64,000 bases of DNA from Pseudobdellovibrionaceae bacterium (GTDB lineage: Bacteria; Bdellovibrionota; Bdellovibrionia; Bdellovibrionales; Bdellovibrionaceae). The notes under the pieces were generated by a model that made no database searches, was not told where the DNA came from, and saw only the letters and a program-made list of their open reading frames with translations. Each line of letters opens with the position of its first letter. Position 1 is the stretch's first letter. Below, in pieces: positions 34,701 through 42,987 of the stretch. The stretch lies in NCBI GenBank assembly GCA_013359135.1, contig JABWCN010000015.1, forward strand, positions 1-64,000, in the 5' to 3' direction. Both the position numbers and the translations under genes were made by a program.

Positions 34701-36084
34701 AAACCGAGTAGGTTTAGATCGATTTTACTTTTTTGGTCCCCATGAGTACAAAACAATCAGAGAGCTGATTCAAGATAAGCTCCTTGTATCTCTTAAGGAG
34801 CTTTCTGCTCCTAAGGAAGGTGTTAGGACTTGGGATGTAAGATTCGCTACTATTAAGGATTATGAACAGACTGTTTTTGCAATTGAAAAGTATGGTTTTC
34901 GCCTTTGGTCCCAAGGTAGATCAGTAAATACTTTTATTAATGATCAGTTTAAAAAGGAAATTCAGGACTTACTTTTAAAATATCACTTGCCTAATGGCGC
35001 AAAAATATTGATTAAAAAAGTTAAGGATAAAGTTGTCTCAAATCCTAAAGGATTTGAGGAACCTTCGACTCAAGTTAATTTCGAGCTTGAATTTAAAAAT
35101 CGGGATAATAAGTCGGTGAGCTTGCCGCTGTCATTAAGAGGAAAATTTATTGAAAAACCAGTGGCCGAATCAGAAAAAGCTTTTATCCTAACGGCTTTTC
35201 ATGAGGCAGCTCATTCTTTTTTGAATGTTGCTTTGTTGGGGGATAAGATACGGCCAGTATCAGTTAAAATAACTCCAGGGGTTACTATGATTAACAATAA
35301 ATGGATTAGATATGGAGGGGTAGCAGAAAGTGAAAACATCGAACGGTTAGAGTACACAAGAGAGGCTGTTGTTGCTCGATTAGCAGTTTTGCTTGGAGGT
35401 GGAGTTGCTGAAGGATTAGCCACGAAAAATAAAGTGGTTACTGCAGGACATAGCAATGATTTAGAACGGGTGACAGAGTTTGCTAGAAAGGCTGTAGTTC
35501 ATCTTGGAGTGGGAAACTGGAAAGGAGTTACCCAATCTTCTGAAAAACCGTTTGAAGAATATTTTATAGGATTATCTGAAGATCAAAAGCTAATAGTAAC
35601 TCAAGAGGTTGATAAATTAATTGAAGAAGCTCGTGGTGTGGCTTCAAATATGTTAATGGCACACTTTGACTCGATTATTATTCCCCTTGCTAAAAATCTT
35701 TCTGAACAAGCAGAGTTGGATGAAAAGGATCTAAAAAAGTTTTATAGTCAGAAATCATCGTCGCTTATTTCATTTTATAACCAAGAGGCAATTAATAAAG
35801 GAGTTTTGAGTTATAAAGATCAAATTTCAAAAAGTTCACCGATATCGAACTATTTAGCGATGAGAGATTTTGAGTTTCATGATTTCATAAAAGCTTCTGA
35901 CTTTAAGGTTTTTAACCTAGAGAAGCGTTTAGAGCAAAAGAGAAGGAAGGATCTTAAAGATGTTGATCTTTCTTTAGGTCATCAATTCGTTGAAATGATG
36001 AGTAATTTTAAGGAAGCTCTTTTAGCTAAATATTCTGGATCGAAAGCACATTCCAGGACTTGCTTAAAGTATTATAACAGGTGA
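31732..36084 (+). CDS. Giant protein: signal peptide, two ClpB-like AAA+ modules and an FtsH-like M41 metallopeptidase domain
   Basis: 1,450 residues from the ATG at 31732, 9 nt after GGAGG; an upstream TTG is less likely. Order: signal peptide or anchor (1-20, MPRRIVFILLSLLIHVVVFA); an unrecognised domain (20-360); AAA+ 1 with Walker A WLAGMPGVGKDTF (about 405), the ClpB-like VGSRKGHVGEGEL and a Walker B variant VLFVNEFHD (about 521); AAA+ 2 with GFFGLSSTGKTELGRAL (about 820) and KLVIIFDEMTNAS (about 890), both related to ClpB D2; then a zinc peptidase, FHEAAHSFL (His1157-Glu-x2-His) with the FtsH-type third-ligand block TAGHSNDLERVTEFARKA (Asp about 1242). AAA+ and M41 occur together in FtsH, but FtsH has one different AAA module. 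ATP is absent from the periplasm, so export would be odd unless it acts in a prey cell or stays anchored with its body inside. Domain calls are firm; location and role are inferred. Confidence 0.88.
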   Translation: MPRRIVFILLSLLIHVVVFAEEILEYSLGEKYKLILEETRGEQDRLEISLLNKATHQKYPISGAFLNQMTGPRIQVPKGDIKSHDLAAALFAYDHPELQELFKAQKLFVVAIPQEKTHQLLIVPIESVINEIENKLPASAYLLENPRNKNFQKTTFFLKEINLGTETTTSSMPGAMKGLLFTSAYFNPEQDRFAHSSLTISRVINGSTKTAIITEGFIPVGENSVYTVSKKTNPISNELLINITNQTSGVVSDKTVSFSNLRWKDFGELTNPQNLVNAEFKLSNYTISKEPKKPTNTDSTEPKAAKVSSSTQVVLYDSAKSYLNISSEHMLGKSEAETDASIEKEWVPAKWPRGIDEENEFNKKLVKGISRVLKGQPEVLDFVKRMEKGFQSSGRIYKDPNISWLAGMPGVGKDTFVETYILVKHQLLYPGKEIDIEKHIFRLPIVKTDHDLWDLVGSRKGHVGEGELTAFIKWIVLHSGGKYKIVKENADKGKSAKERVELNSEWKPGIVLPGYHSPEEGVLFVNEFHDWGRMGINLFLKEALEKGIFPVSGGSGLGKIQVPINTVIASNHGISKISSLDITGKRVGPELSYEQLMENWQRHSQNLEDLIEEIKSPTPANKEGGLSPEMVTRIPKSNFILLRPLNKEALLSISSFQLSQLEKKFQRKKLNGYPSFNFKFDNSVVEFLAVYGQSPEESSRLIKDKVNSLIEATLSDAISNKKITDEKQNYLISIRKNKDGTHSLLLKDKHSEQSLFVQLTKKDKYKQPISDQELEGINQLEGKLNLRVRGVSHIVKKMVSDIRTARNSDGSGKAMIFGFFGLSSTGKTELGRALHQELFKTDTEPFKIDFNQVKSPYDLKELLFGSKNLNSVSGEVYRSPFMNRYDQSDGKLVIIFDEMTNASTEILNILYDFLDKSKVEGFSDNKARSMANVNVIINGNLGENWYNAIRGMDIPETEQYEAARKIYHSSIANENFKRATLLEKFTEAFVNRVGLDRFYFFGPHEYKTIRELIQDKLLVSLKELSAPKEGVRTWDVRFATIKDYEQTVFAIEKYGFRLWSQGRSVNTFINDQFKKEIQDLLLKYHLPNGAKILIKKVKDKVVSNPKGFEEPSTQVNFELEFKNRDNKSVSLPLSLRGKFIEKPVAESEKAFILTAFHEAAHSFLNVALLGDKIRPVSVKITPGVTMINNKWIRYGGVAESENIERLEYTREAVVARLAVLLGGGVAEGLATKNKVVTAGHSNDLERVTEFARKAVVHLGVGNWKGVTQSSEKPFEEYFIGLSEDQKLIVTQEVDKLIEEARGVASNMLMAHFDSIIIPLAKNLSEQAELDEKDLKKFYSQKSSSLISFYNQEAINKGVLSYKDQISKSSPISNYLAMRDFEFHDFIKASDFKVFNLEKRLEQKRRKDLKDVDLSLGHQFVEMMSNFKEALLAKYSGSKAHSRTCLKYYNR

Positions 36085-36209
36085 GAACTCCTGTATCAAA
36101 ATGAGAGGGAAATTCTTTTAGTGATCCAGAGCGAGACAAATAGCTAGGGTTACAGCAAAGATTTTTTATTTTATTAAAATAATGGGTTATCCTAAAGCAA
36201 AGGTAATCC

Positions 36210-36812
36210 ATGAAATTTAAAGCACTGCTTATATTTACTTTATCAGTTTTCTTTTTACAGATCTCCTGTAGTAACACCCAGACAAATCCTATGTTTGGAG
36301 ATTACAAATCAGCTTGCTCAGATTCTAGTATTTCAAGTTCTTCTTCATCTACTGACACTACATCTGGCTCTTCTTCAAGTGCTGTTGTTAACTGTGATAG
36401 TTCTACAAATATTCCTATGCCTTCGATAGAGCGTTATGAGAACTCAGATGTGATTGCGACAAAGCTAGATACCATGGTCGAACTGAGTGGAAATTGTGAT
36501 ATTAAGCAAAATTCAGACAGCGAAATTGCTGTGTCTATTACCCCTCAGGGTTATTCGTCTGTTAAACTGTCTTCAGGTTATGTTCCTATTATTGGTATTA
36601 CCACCTATGGTTCGACTCAACAGCAACCTGTTGCTCGGTGTGAAAAAGGCAAATGGGCTATCGCCATCAATGCTTGTGTTAATGGTTTACAAGCTGTTGG
36701 TGTACACCAAATTGATTTAGTTTTGAGTGGTGTAGATAGTAGTGGTAGAAAAGTTTCTATCTCTGATGGGGCTATTGCAATCAATTTAAATCGAACAGAA
36801 TCTTGCTTATAA
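36210..36812 (+). CDS. Serine-rich lipoprotein after the giant AAA+/M41 gene
   Basis: 200 residues: a lipoprotein signal (lipobox LQISC at about residue 20), a Ser-rich linker (SISSSSSSTDTTSGSSSS), and a beta-rich domain with a few cysteines (CDSS, SGNCDIK, VARCEKGKW, INACVNG, ESCL), possibly two or three disulfides. No family recognised. It follows the AAA+/M41 gene by 125 nt on the same strand, so a shared transcript is possible, but the gap is long. Probably exposed at the outer membrane. Confidence 0.72.
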   Translation: MKFKALLIFTLSVFFLQISCSNTQTNPMFGDYKSACSDSSISSSSSSTDTTSGSSSSAVVNCDSSTNIPMPSIERYENSDVIATKLDTMVELSGNCDIKQNSDSEIAVSITPQGYSSVKLSSGYVPIIGITTYGSTQQQPVARCEKGKWAIAINACVNGLQAVGVHQIDLVLSGVDSSGRKVSISDGAIAINLNRTESCL

Positions 36813-36822
36813 CAATGTTAGA

Positions 36823-37755
36823 TTAATGCCAAAGCTTTTCGTCAAATTTACTAAAGTTGGATGAAAAACTGTTTAAGTTTATGTTCCTAAGACTGTCTGG
36901 ATTATAAATAAGACCTAGGTTGCTAAAACTTAAATTTTTCCATGTGTAACCCATATTAGCATTCATAAATGTTTTTTTTACTATATCTTCATTAAGAATT
37001 AAAGTTAATATTTTTATTGATAATTCTTTATTTGGGGTATTGTTCGGAATAATTAGTGAATTGACCATAAGCTGACTCCACTGAGTATTAATCTCATAAG
37101 GAATATGAAAAGCAACAGCTTGCTGTAAACTGACCTCGGTAAGAGCTTCTTTATTGAAGCTCTTAATAGAAAAATCTTGAATATAGTGTGTGTTAACTTC
37201 CGATTTCTCTATTAATCCCCATTGAGGATAATAAGCTTTAATATTTTTTAAAAAAGTATTTCCAATAAGATGAAATTTTTGAATTTTTTTGTTCTTTGGA
37301 ATGAAGAAGGTATTGACGTACCAATTTATTGGCAGTGAATATATCTTATCGTCAAATTTTTTTGGTAAAAAATCTTTATGAATTTGATTTTCTATAAGAT
37401 CTTTTAAATTCTCTATATTCTTTATGCGATTGTCTTTAAATAAGGGTTCTATGAAGTTCTCTGGTAAAAATGCTATTATTACATTTTTGTTAATTATAAG
37501 TTCAGTCCTTAGATCGTCATAGTTTTTCTTTGAAATTGTTTTAATAAGAGTGTGTGTCTCTTTTTCAATATAACTCAAAAACTCGGGGTTAAACGGTTGA
37601 TCTGCTAAATGAACCATATCAATAACCGTTGGTTCGCTATAATGATAACTTAACTGGACCTCAGGTTGGCTACCGTGAAAATAACCAACCCCAAAGGTAA
37701 CGATAAAAAAGAAAAACCAAAGAACTATTTCTTTCTTAGAACTAAAAAACTTCAT
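36823..37755 (-). CDS. PotD-like extracellular solute-binding protein, overlapping nrdB
   Basis: 310 residues from MKFFSSKKEI at 37755 (an upstream TTG gives 319). It has an N-terminal anchor or signal (EIVLWFFFFIVTFGVGYF) with no lipobox. The body resembles spermidine/putrescine-type binding proteins: DDKIYSLPINWYVNTFFIPK, then AVAFHIPYEINTQWSQLMVN. No permease or ATPase is adjacent. The start lies 14 nt inside nrdB, so translation is probably coupled to ribonucleotide reductase expression, an unexpected pairing. Family call from overall pattern, moderate certainty. Confidence 0.55.
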   Translation of the reverse strand: MKFFSSKKEIVLWFFFFIVTFGVGYFHGSQPEVQLSYHYSEPTVIDMVHLADQPFNPEFLSYIEKETHTLIKTISKKNYDDLRTELIINKNVIIAFLPENFIEPLFKDNRIKNIENLKDLIENQIHKDFLPKKFDDKIYSLPINWYVNTFFIPKNKKIQKFHLIGNTFLKNIKAYYPQWGLIEKSEVNTHYIQDFSIKSFNKEALTEVSLQQAVAFHIPYEINTQWSQLMVNSLIIPNNTPNKELSIKILTLILNEDIVKKTFMNANMGYTWKNLSFSNLGLIYNPDSLRNINLNSFSSNFSKFDEKLWH

Positions 37756-38740
37756 CAAAGGCAACTTGTCCAGAAACTCCAATTTGATAAGCTGAAACTC
37801 TTCTTTCGAAAAAATTAGTCAGCTCTTGAGTGTCTTGTAACTCCATAAATGGAAATGGATTTTTAGCATTAAATCTTGGAGCAATATGTAAAGCTTCAAG
37901 GCGCTGATCAGCTACAAATTCAAGATATTGACGCATGTCTTTTAAGGAAAGACCTGCTATCCCGTTAGTTAAAATATCTTCGGCAAAGGTCATTTCGCAC
38001 TCAATGGCCTCCTCAATCATCTGGACAATCATTTCATTCATTTGCTCATTAAACAAAGAAGGATCTTCCTTACGAGCCGTCGCAATCACTTCATTAGCAA
38101 ATTGAATATGCATACTTTCATCGCGAAAAACCCAGTTAGTTCCAGATGCTAGACCCGCAAGTAAACCTTTTGATCTTAGGAAGTAAACGTAAGCAAAAGC
38201 AGCAAAGAAAAATAAACCTTCAATACAAGAGGAGAAGCAAGCCAAGTTCATAAGAAACTTTCTACGGTCCTCTTTAGTCTCAATTTTGTCCAAGTTGTTA
38301 ATTGAATCCATCCATTTGAAGCAAAACTGTGCCTTTTTTTGGATCGATGGAATATTGTGAACGGCGGCAAAGGCTTTTTCTCTTTCAGCATGGTCTGGTA
38401 TGTAGTTATCTAATAAAGTTAAGTAAAATTGAACATGTAGCGCTTCTTCATAAAGCTGTCTAGAAAGATATAATCTAGCCTCTGGTGAGTTAATATGTTT
38501 GTACAAATTTAACACTAAATTATTTCCAACAATAGAATCTCCCGTTGCGAAAAATGCTACTAATCGATTGATTAAGTGTTTTTCACTTGAGGTGAGCTTA
38601 GAATGTAAATCTACAAGATCAGTTGAAAAGTCTACTTCATCTACAGTCCATGTATTTTTAATGGCATTTTTATACATTTCAAAAAAAAGTGGGTACTTCA
38701 TTGGCCTTAGGGTTAGATCAAATCCAGGATCTAAAATCAT
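37742..38740 (-). CDS. nrdB: Class I ribonucleotide reductase small subunit
   Basis: 332 residues from the ATG at 38740, which has AAGGAGA 7 nt upstream. Metal ligands in the R2 order: an Asp/Glu in DEVDFSTDL, E-x2-H with the radical Tyr four residues on (EEALHVQFY), then ECEMTF and DESMHIQFA. It holds the diferric/tyrosyl-radical cofactor for dNTP synthesis with NrdA. The Tyr being present suggests the classical class Ia type. Gene order nrdA-nrdB on the minus strand, 62 nt apart. Confidence 0.95.
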   Translation of the reverse strand: MILDPGFDLTLRPMKYPLFFEMYKNAIKNTWTVDEVDFSTDLVDLHSKLTSSEKHLINRLVAFFATGDSIVGNNLVLNLYKHINSPEARLYLSRQLYEEALHVQFYLTLLDNYIPDHAEREKAFAAVHNIPSIQKKAQFCFKWMDSINNLDKIETKEDRRKFLMNLACFSSCIEGLFFFAAFAYVYFLRSKGLLAGLASGTNWVFRDESMHIQFANEVIATARKEDPSLFNEQMNEMIVQMIEEAIECEMTFAEDILTNGIAGLSLKDMRQYLEFVADQRLEALHIAPRFNAKNPFPFMELQDTQELTNFFERRVSAYQIGVSGQVAFDEVF

Positions 38741-38802
38741 AATTTTCTCCTTCAAATTAATAACTTAAATATAAATAATAATCTCTTTTACAAAGCTTGT
38801 CT

Positions 38803-41340
38803 TTATTGACAAGCTTCGCAAGCTTCTGGGTTATCCAAACTACAAGTAATCACTTCAGAATCAGAGTAGATCTTAGTTTCTGCTGCGTTAGATTGCGTTT
38901 GATTTTCCGTAGTAGCATCAGTGTCACTCATTCCTATTCTGTCTTGAGAAGAGGAACTGCTTTTTCTAACCGTGGTTTTAGCTATTGAGGTCGCTGGCCT
39001 AGAACGTAAGTAGTAGGTCGTTTTAACCCCCTGTTTCCAAGTGTACATATACATACTTGAAAGCTTACCAATAGTAGGACTTTCTATGAATAGGTTCAAA
39101 CTTTGACTTTGATCTATGTAGGCACCTCGAGCTGCTGCCATATCGATGAGAGCCTTCATTGGTAATTCCCAAACTGTTCTGTAAATATTTTTTATATCAG
39201 CCGGTATGGAAGCTATATCTTGAATAGAACCTTCATTTATTTTGATTTCATTCCTGAGGTCTTCATTCCATAAACCTTTTACTTTTAACTCTGTTACTAA
39301 GTAGCGATTAATTTGCAGAAATTCTCCACTTAAAGTTTCGCGTTTAAAAAGATTTGAAAGTTGTGGTTCTATGGCTTCATAACACCCAACAATAGAGGCG
39401 ATCGTCGCGGTTGGAGCAATGGCAATAACCAGAGAGTTTCTTAGTCCTACTTGTTGAATTCTAGTTTTCAAACTATCCCATTTAGCCGTCATCGTTGGTT
39501 TTACATTCCAAAGATCGAATTGCAAAAGGCCTTTTGCGGCTTTTGTTTCAGCAAAGTTTTGATGAGGACCAAGCTTCTCTGCTAAATCTGCACTTGTAGA
39601 AAGGGCGTTGTAGTAGATTACTTCCTGGATCAAAGTAGAAAGAGTTTTTGCTTCTTCGCTGTCATAGGCAATTCTTAATTGAAAGAATACATCCTGTAAC
39701 CCCATTACACCAAGACCTACAGGTCTCCATTTATGATTTGAAGCCTCTGCGCTAGGAATAGGATAAAAGTTTATATCAATAACTCTATCTAAATATTTAA
39801 CAGCCGTTTTCACAGTTTGAGCTAGTTTATCAAAGTCAAAGGCTCCATTGACTACATGGCGACCTAAATTGACAGATCCAAGGTTACACACAGCTGTTTC
39901 TTGAGATGAGGTTACCTCTAGTATTTCGGTGCAAAGATTTGAGAGGTGAATCACATTTTGAGGAAGTCCTGTTTGATTTGACTTTAAATTACATGCGTCC
40001 TTAAATGTCATCCATCCGTTACCAGTTTGCGCCAAAGTTTTCATCATACGCGCATAAAGATCTCTTGCTTTAACTTGCTTAGTATAAAGTTGTTTTTCTT
40101 CGGCTTCAGTATAAGCTTTTTCAAACTCTTCACCCGCTAAATCTACAAGATAAGGTGTCCTGTTAGGATCAAACAGAGACCACATTTTATCTGTTTCTAC
40201 GCGCTTCATAAACAAATCGGGTACCCAGTTAGCTAGATTTAAGTTGTGAGTTCTTTTGGCTTCATCGCCAGTATTATCTCTAAGCTCAAGAAATTCTTCA
40301 ATATCTGCGTGCCAGCTTTCAAGATAAACACACGCAGCACCTTTGCGCTTTCCGCCTTGGTTCACTGCCGCCACAGAGCTATCCATGGTTTTTAACCATG
40401 GGATAATTCCATTGGAGTGACCATTCGTTCCTTTAATTAGGCTTCCACGAGATCGAACGCGATGGTAAGCAACCCCGATACCACCAGCAAATTTAGAAAG
40501 TAGAGCAATATCAGTGTATTTGTTGTAGATGGATCGTAAATCATCTTCTGGTGACTCTAGCAAATAACACGAACTCATTTGAGGTCTTAACGTGCCACTG
40601 TTAAATAATGTGGGTGTTGAAGCCATATATTCAAGAGAAGAAATCAGCCGGTAGAACTCAACAGCTTCTTCAATAGTTTGTGCTAAACCACAGGCTACAC
40701 GCATAAAAAAGTATTGAGGTGTTTCAAAAACTTGGCGTGTTTGAGGGTTTTTCAGTAAATAACGATCGTAAATAGTTCTAAGTCCAAAGTACTCAAAACG
40801 ATCTGTTCTGAAAGGTTCTATAGCTGCCGAAAGAGCTGCTTTATTATTAGTAACAAATTTGTAAAGACTTTCATTAAGAAGGCCATTTTGAAAACCAAAA
40901 GTCACGCAGTCAGCAAAGGTTTTGATTTTTTGAGAACGAACTTCTTCATCAACGTAAGTAGATAAAAGTCTTGCTGCTAATCTTGAATATTCTGGTTCTT
41001 CTCCAATGAGTAAAGAGGCTGTAGAAATACATAGGTTGTCTAGCTCCTTAGTCGTAGCTCCATCATAAAGACCACTGATGGCTTTTGTAGCCACCCGCAA
41101 TGGATCTACATGGGCTAAACCCTGGCAAAGTCTAGTGACTCGTTCAACAATTTTTGTGACGTCAACGGGTTCCAATGAACCGTCTCTTTTTTTAACACGC
41201 ATGATATGGGGAGAGGCGATGCTGTCAAATGTGTTAGTACTAACTTCGTTGATAGTATCTTTGTTTATCAATGAAGATTCCGTCCTTAAAATTTCTTTTT
41301 TCATTTCTGTCCTGTTGTTGATGATGTTGTTTGTTTTCAT
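38803..41340 (-). CDS. nrdA: Class I ribonucleotide reductase large subunit
   Basis: 845 residues from the ATG at 41340 (AAGGA is close upstream); ATG 41304 is an alternative with AGGA 5 nt away. An ATP-cone regulatory domain comes first (VKKRDGSLEPVDVTKIVERV), then the catalytic barrel with the radical-site cysteines: FNSGTLRPQMSSCYLL, VIHLSNLCTEILEV and AVCNLGSVNLGRH. The tail ends CEACQ, the redox Cys pair reduced by thioredoxin. It makes deoxyribonucleotides. The gene is preceded by NrdR-type boxes and a hairpin about 100-280 nt upstream. Confidence 0.96.
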   Translation of the reverse strand: MKTNNIINNRTEMKKEILRTESSLINKDTINEVSTNTFDSIASPHIMRVKKRDGSLEPVDVTKIVERVTRLCQGLAHVDPLRVATKAISGLYDGATTKELDNLCISTASLLIGEEPEYSRLAARLLSTYVDEEVRSQKIKTFADCVTFGFQNGLLNESLYKFVTNNKAALSAAIEPFRTDRFEYFGLRTIYDRYLLKNPQTRQVFETPQYFFMRVACGLAQTIEEAVEFYRLISSLEYMASTPTLFNSGTLRPQMSSCYLLESPEDDLRSIYNKYTDIALLSKFAGGIGVAYHRVRSRGSLIKGTNGHSNGIIPWLKTMDSSVAAVNQGGKRKGAACVYLESWHADIEEFLELRDNTGDEAKRTHNLNLANWVPDLFMKRVETDKMWSLFDPNRTPYLVDLAGEEFEKAYTEAEEKQLYTKQVKARDLYARMMKTLAQTGNGWMTFKDACNLKSNQTGLPQNVIHLSNLCTEILEVTSSQETAVCNLGSVNLGRHVVNGAFDFDKLAQTVKTAVKYLDRVIDINFYPIPSAEASNHKWRPVGLGVMGLQDVFFQLRIAYDSEEAKTLSTLIQEVIYYNALSTSADLAEKLGPHQNFAETKAAKGLLQFDLWNVKPTMTAKWDSLKTRIQQVGLRNSLVIAIAPTATIASIVGCYEAIEPQLSNLFKRETLSGEFLQINRYLVTELKVKGLWNEDLRNEIKINEGSIQDIASIPADIKNIYRTVWELPMKALIDMAAARGAYIDQSQSLNLFIESPTIGKLSSMYMYTWKQGVKTTYYLRSRPATSIAKTTVRKSSSSSQDRIGMSDTDATTENQTQSNAAETKIYSDSEVITCSLDNPEACEACQ

Positions 41341-41470
41341 TTTCCTTTTCAATCCTTTGAGAAAAAAAATCCATTTTGCAAAAATAAAAAACCACTCAAG
41401 GTTTTAGTTTGAGTTGAAATTAGTTTTTCACTTCTCCAAATTTGAAAGTTGTTAAGTATTTTACTTTCTT

Positions 41471-41513
41471 ACATCGAAAGTCTAGTTTGGACTTTCGATG
41501 TTATTTTTTTATT
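41471..41513 (+). terminator. Hairpin with a T tail in the nrdA upstream region
   Basis: 12-bp perfect stem ACATCGAAAGTC/GACTTTCGATGT (41471-41482 and 41490-41501), 7-nt loop, followed on the plus strand by TTATTTTTTTATT: an intrinsic terminator by form, but oriented opposite to nrdA. On the minus strand it would be a leader hairpin of the nrdA transcript without a T run. No plus-strand gene that it could end is visible. Confidence 0.6.
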
Positions 41514-41567
41514 GTTATTTTTTTTAAATTTCAGCTAAAGAAAGCCAATTTTTTGTTTTTTAAAAAT

Positions 41568-41623
41568 GACTATCCCTAGTATGCACCACGCCGCATCCAG
41601 ACTATCATCACTATATATAGTGT
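41568..41623 (-). promoter_or_regulatory. Probable NrdR boxes upstream of nrdAB
   Basis: CACTATATATAGTG (41609-41622) is a perfect palindrome matching the NrdR-box core CWATATATWG. A weaker match, CTATCCCTAG (41570-41579), is centred 41 bp away, about four helical turns; NrdR binds paired boxes on one face of DNA. NrdR represses ribonucleotide reductase genes when dATP/ATP is high. The matching promoter elements could not be fixed by eye. The rest of 41624-41857 shows nothing recognisable. Confidence 0.7.
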
Positions 41624-41857
41624 TTGATTGTTTTTTAAACTCTACCAGTTGCGTACAAGTTAAGGTTGCAAGCAGCAAACCTAATTGTCAAAACTATTTC
41701 AAAAAAAATTTATTTTTAGCTAATGCTGAATATCAAAATAGCAAAAAAATAAGTTTAAAACTGTCGCATAGTCTAGTTTTTTAAAAATATTATTTGCATT
41801 ATTTGAAAATATTGATTGCAAATACAATTTGCTTAAAAAGTAGCTCTAATTTTATTT

Positions 41858-42856
41858 TTATATGAGAACTGGCGAAGCTTGGAGCTTTAGAAGACTCTTT
41901 AATCGTTCTTCTTCTGGGGTTGAAGCTATAAAATCTCTTCCTTGGAAAATTTGATTTTCTCTTAAAAAGTCGATGATTTTTTGATGAGTTCCCATCTTAT
42001 CAGCAGTCCAAGCAGGAGCGATCAGTTCATCCCAGCGTGAAGCAAAAGCGCTTAACCGATGAAGCGCGAATTTTGGTGACAGCTCAGAAAGAAACGCTCC
42101 TACATAATCACAGTACAAAGGTAAATCAATAGGAGAAAATTCATTTTTTAGGAAAATTTTTTCTAGATGAGTATTCTTAAGAATATGCAGATTGTGAAGT
42201 TTGACATTAGTTATAGGTAAGGAGTTTACAATATGGGCCGTTTTTTTTATTCTTTCTATGTTTTCATTAGGATTACCGAAGATCAAATGAATGCCAAGAT
42301 CTACACTTGTGTTATCGTTGATTTTTTTTATTGCTTCCAGCGAAGCTTCACTAGAGTGGCCTCTTTTCATAAAGATCAAATCATCGTTAAAAAAGCTTTG
42401 AACCCCTAACTCTACAAATACTTTAGCTTGCTGGTTGAATTTTTCCCAAAGTTTTAAAACGGCAGGAGAAAGGCAGTCAGGTCTTGTTCCGATGACAAAA
42501 CCAACAACATCTTCAGTCTCTAAAGCTAAGTTAAAATTCTTTTCTAGCTCGCTTACTTTTGTAAAAGTGTTGGTATAAGCTTGAAAATAGACTAAAAACT
42601 TTTTAGCTTTAAATTTTTTTTGAATATGGGTTTTATATTTTTGAATTTGAACGGGAAGCTCTAAGGAAAAAGCCTCAGACCTTGCAGCTGAGCCCCAGAC
42701 ATCACAGAAAGCACAGGTTTCCATGCCCTTTAATCCCATGCGATTAGGACAATCATCTACTACTGCGACTGGTATTTTGTAAACCTTTGTTCCAAATATT
42801 TGATCGTAATGTTGAGCAATTGTTTTGTAGGGAAGTCCCTTCCAACCTTTTTCCAT
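41858..42856 (-). CDS. Radical SAM protein of the YhcC/TIGR01212 type
   Basis: 332 residues from MEKGWKGLPYKTI (42856); a TTG 12 codons upstream is an alternative. The iron-sulfur site is in CPNRMGLKGMETCAFC, corresponding to the CPNRDGTxGxGGCxFC pattern of this family, followed by the radical SAM barrel (FLVYFQAYTNTF, VGFVIGTRPDCLS, VFVELGVQS, DLGIHLIFGNP). The substrate is unknown; relatives are suggested to act in tRNA or heme metabolism, not settled. Divergent from the MnmC-like gene, which acts on tRNA. Confidence 0.9.
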   Translation of the reverse strand: MEKGWKGLPYKTIAQHYDQIFGTKVYKIPVAVVDDCPNRMGLKGMETCAFCDVWGSAARSEAFSLELPVQIQKYKTHIQKKFKAKKFLVYFQAYTNTFTKVSELEKNFNLALETEDVVGFVIGTRPDCLSPAVLKLWEKFNQQAKVFVELGVQSFFNDDLIFMKRGHSSEASLEAIKKINDNTSVDLGIHLIFGNPNENIERIKKTAHIVNSLPITNVKLHNLHILKNTHLEKIFLKNEFSPIDLPLYCDYVGAFLSELSPKFALHRLSAFASRWDELIAPAWTADKMGTHQKIIDFLRENQIFQGRDFIASTPEEERLKSLLKLQASPVLI

Positions 42857-42987
42857 GCTAATCTTTATGGAGATAAAAAAAGAGTCCGTCAAGAAGGTAG
42901 GGGGCTTTTTTTATCTCTGATTTAAAACTAAAGCCTAATTTGTGAATTATACATGACTAATTCTTAGGTGATTGCTAAAACCACGCT

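Noticed and set aside
41078-41407. 109-residue plus-strand frame over the nrdA start
   Set aside because: Opposite to the conserved ATP-cone coding sequence; a shadow, though it ends near the hairpin discussed in the findings.
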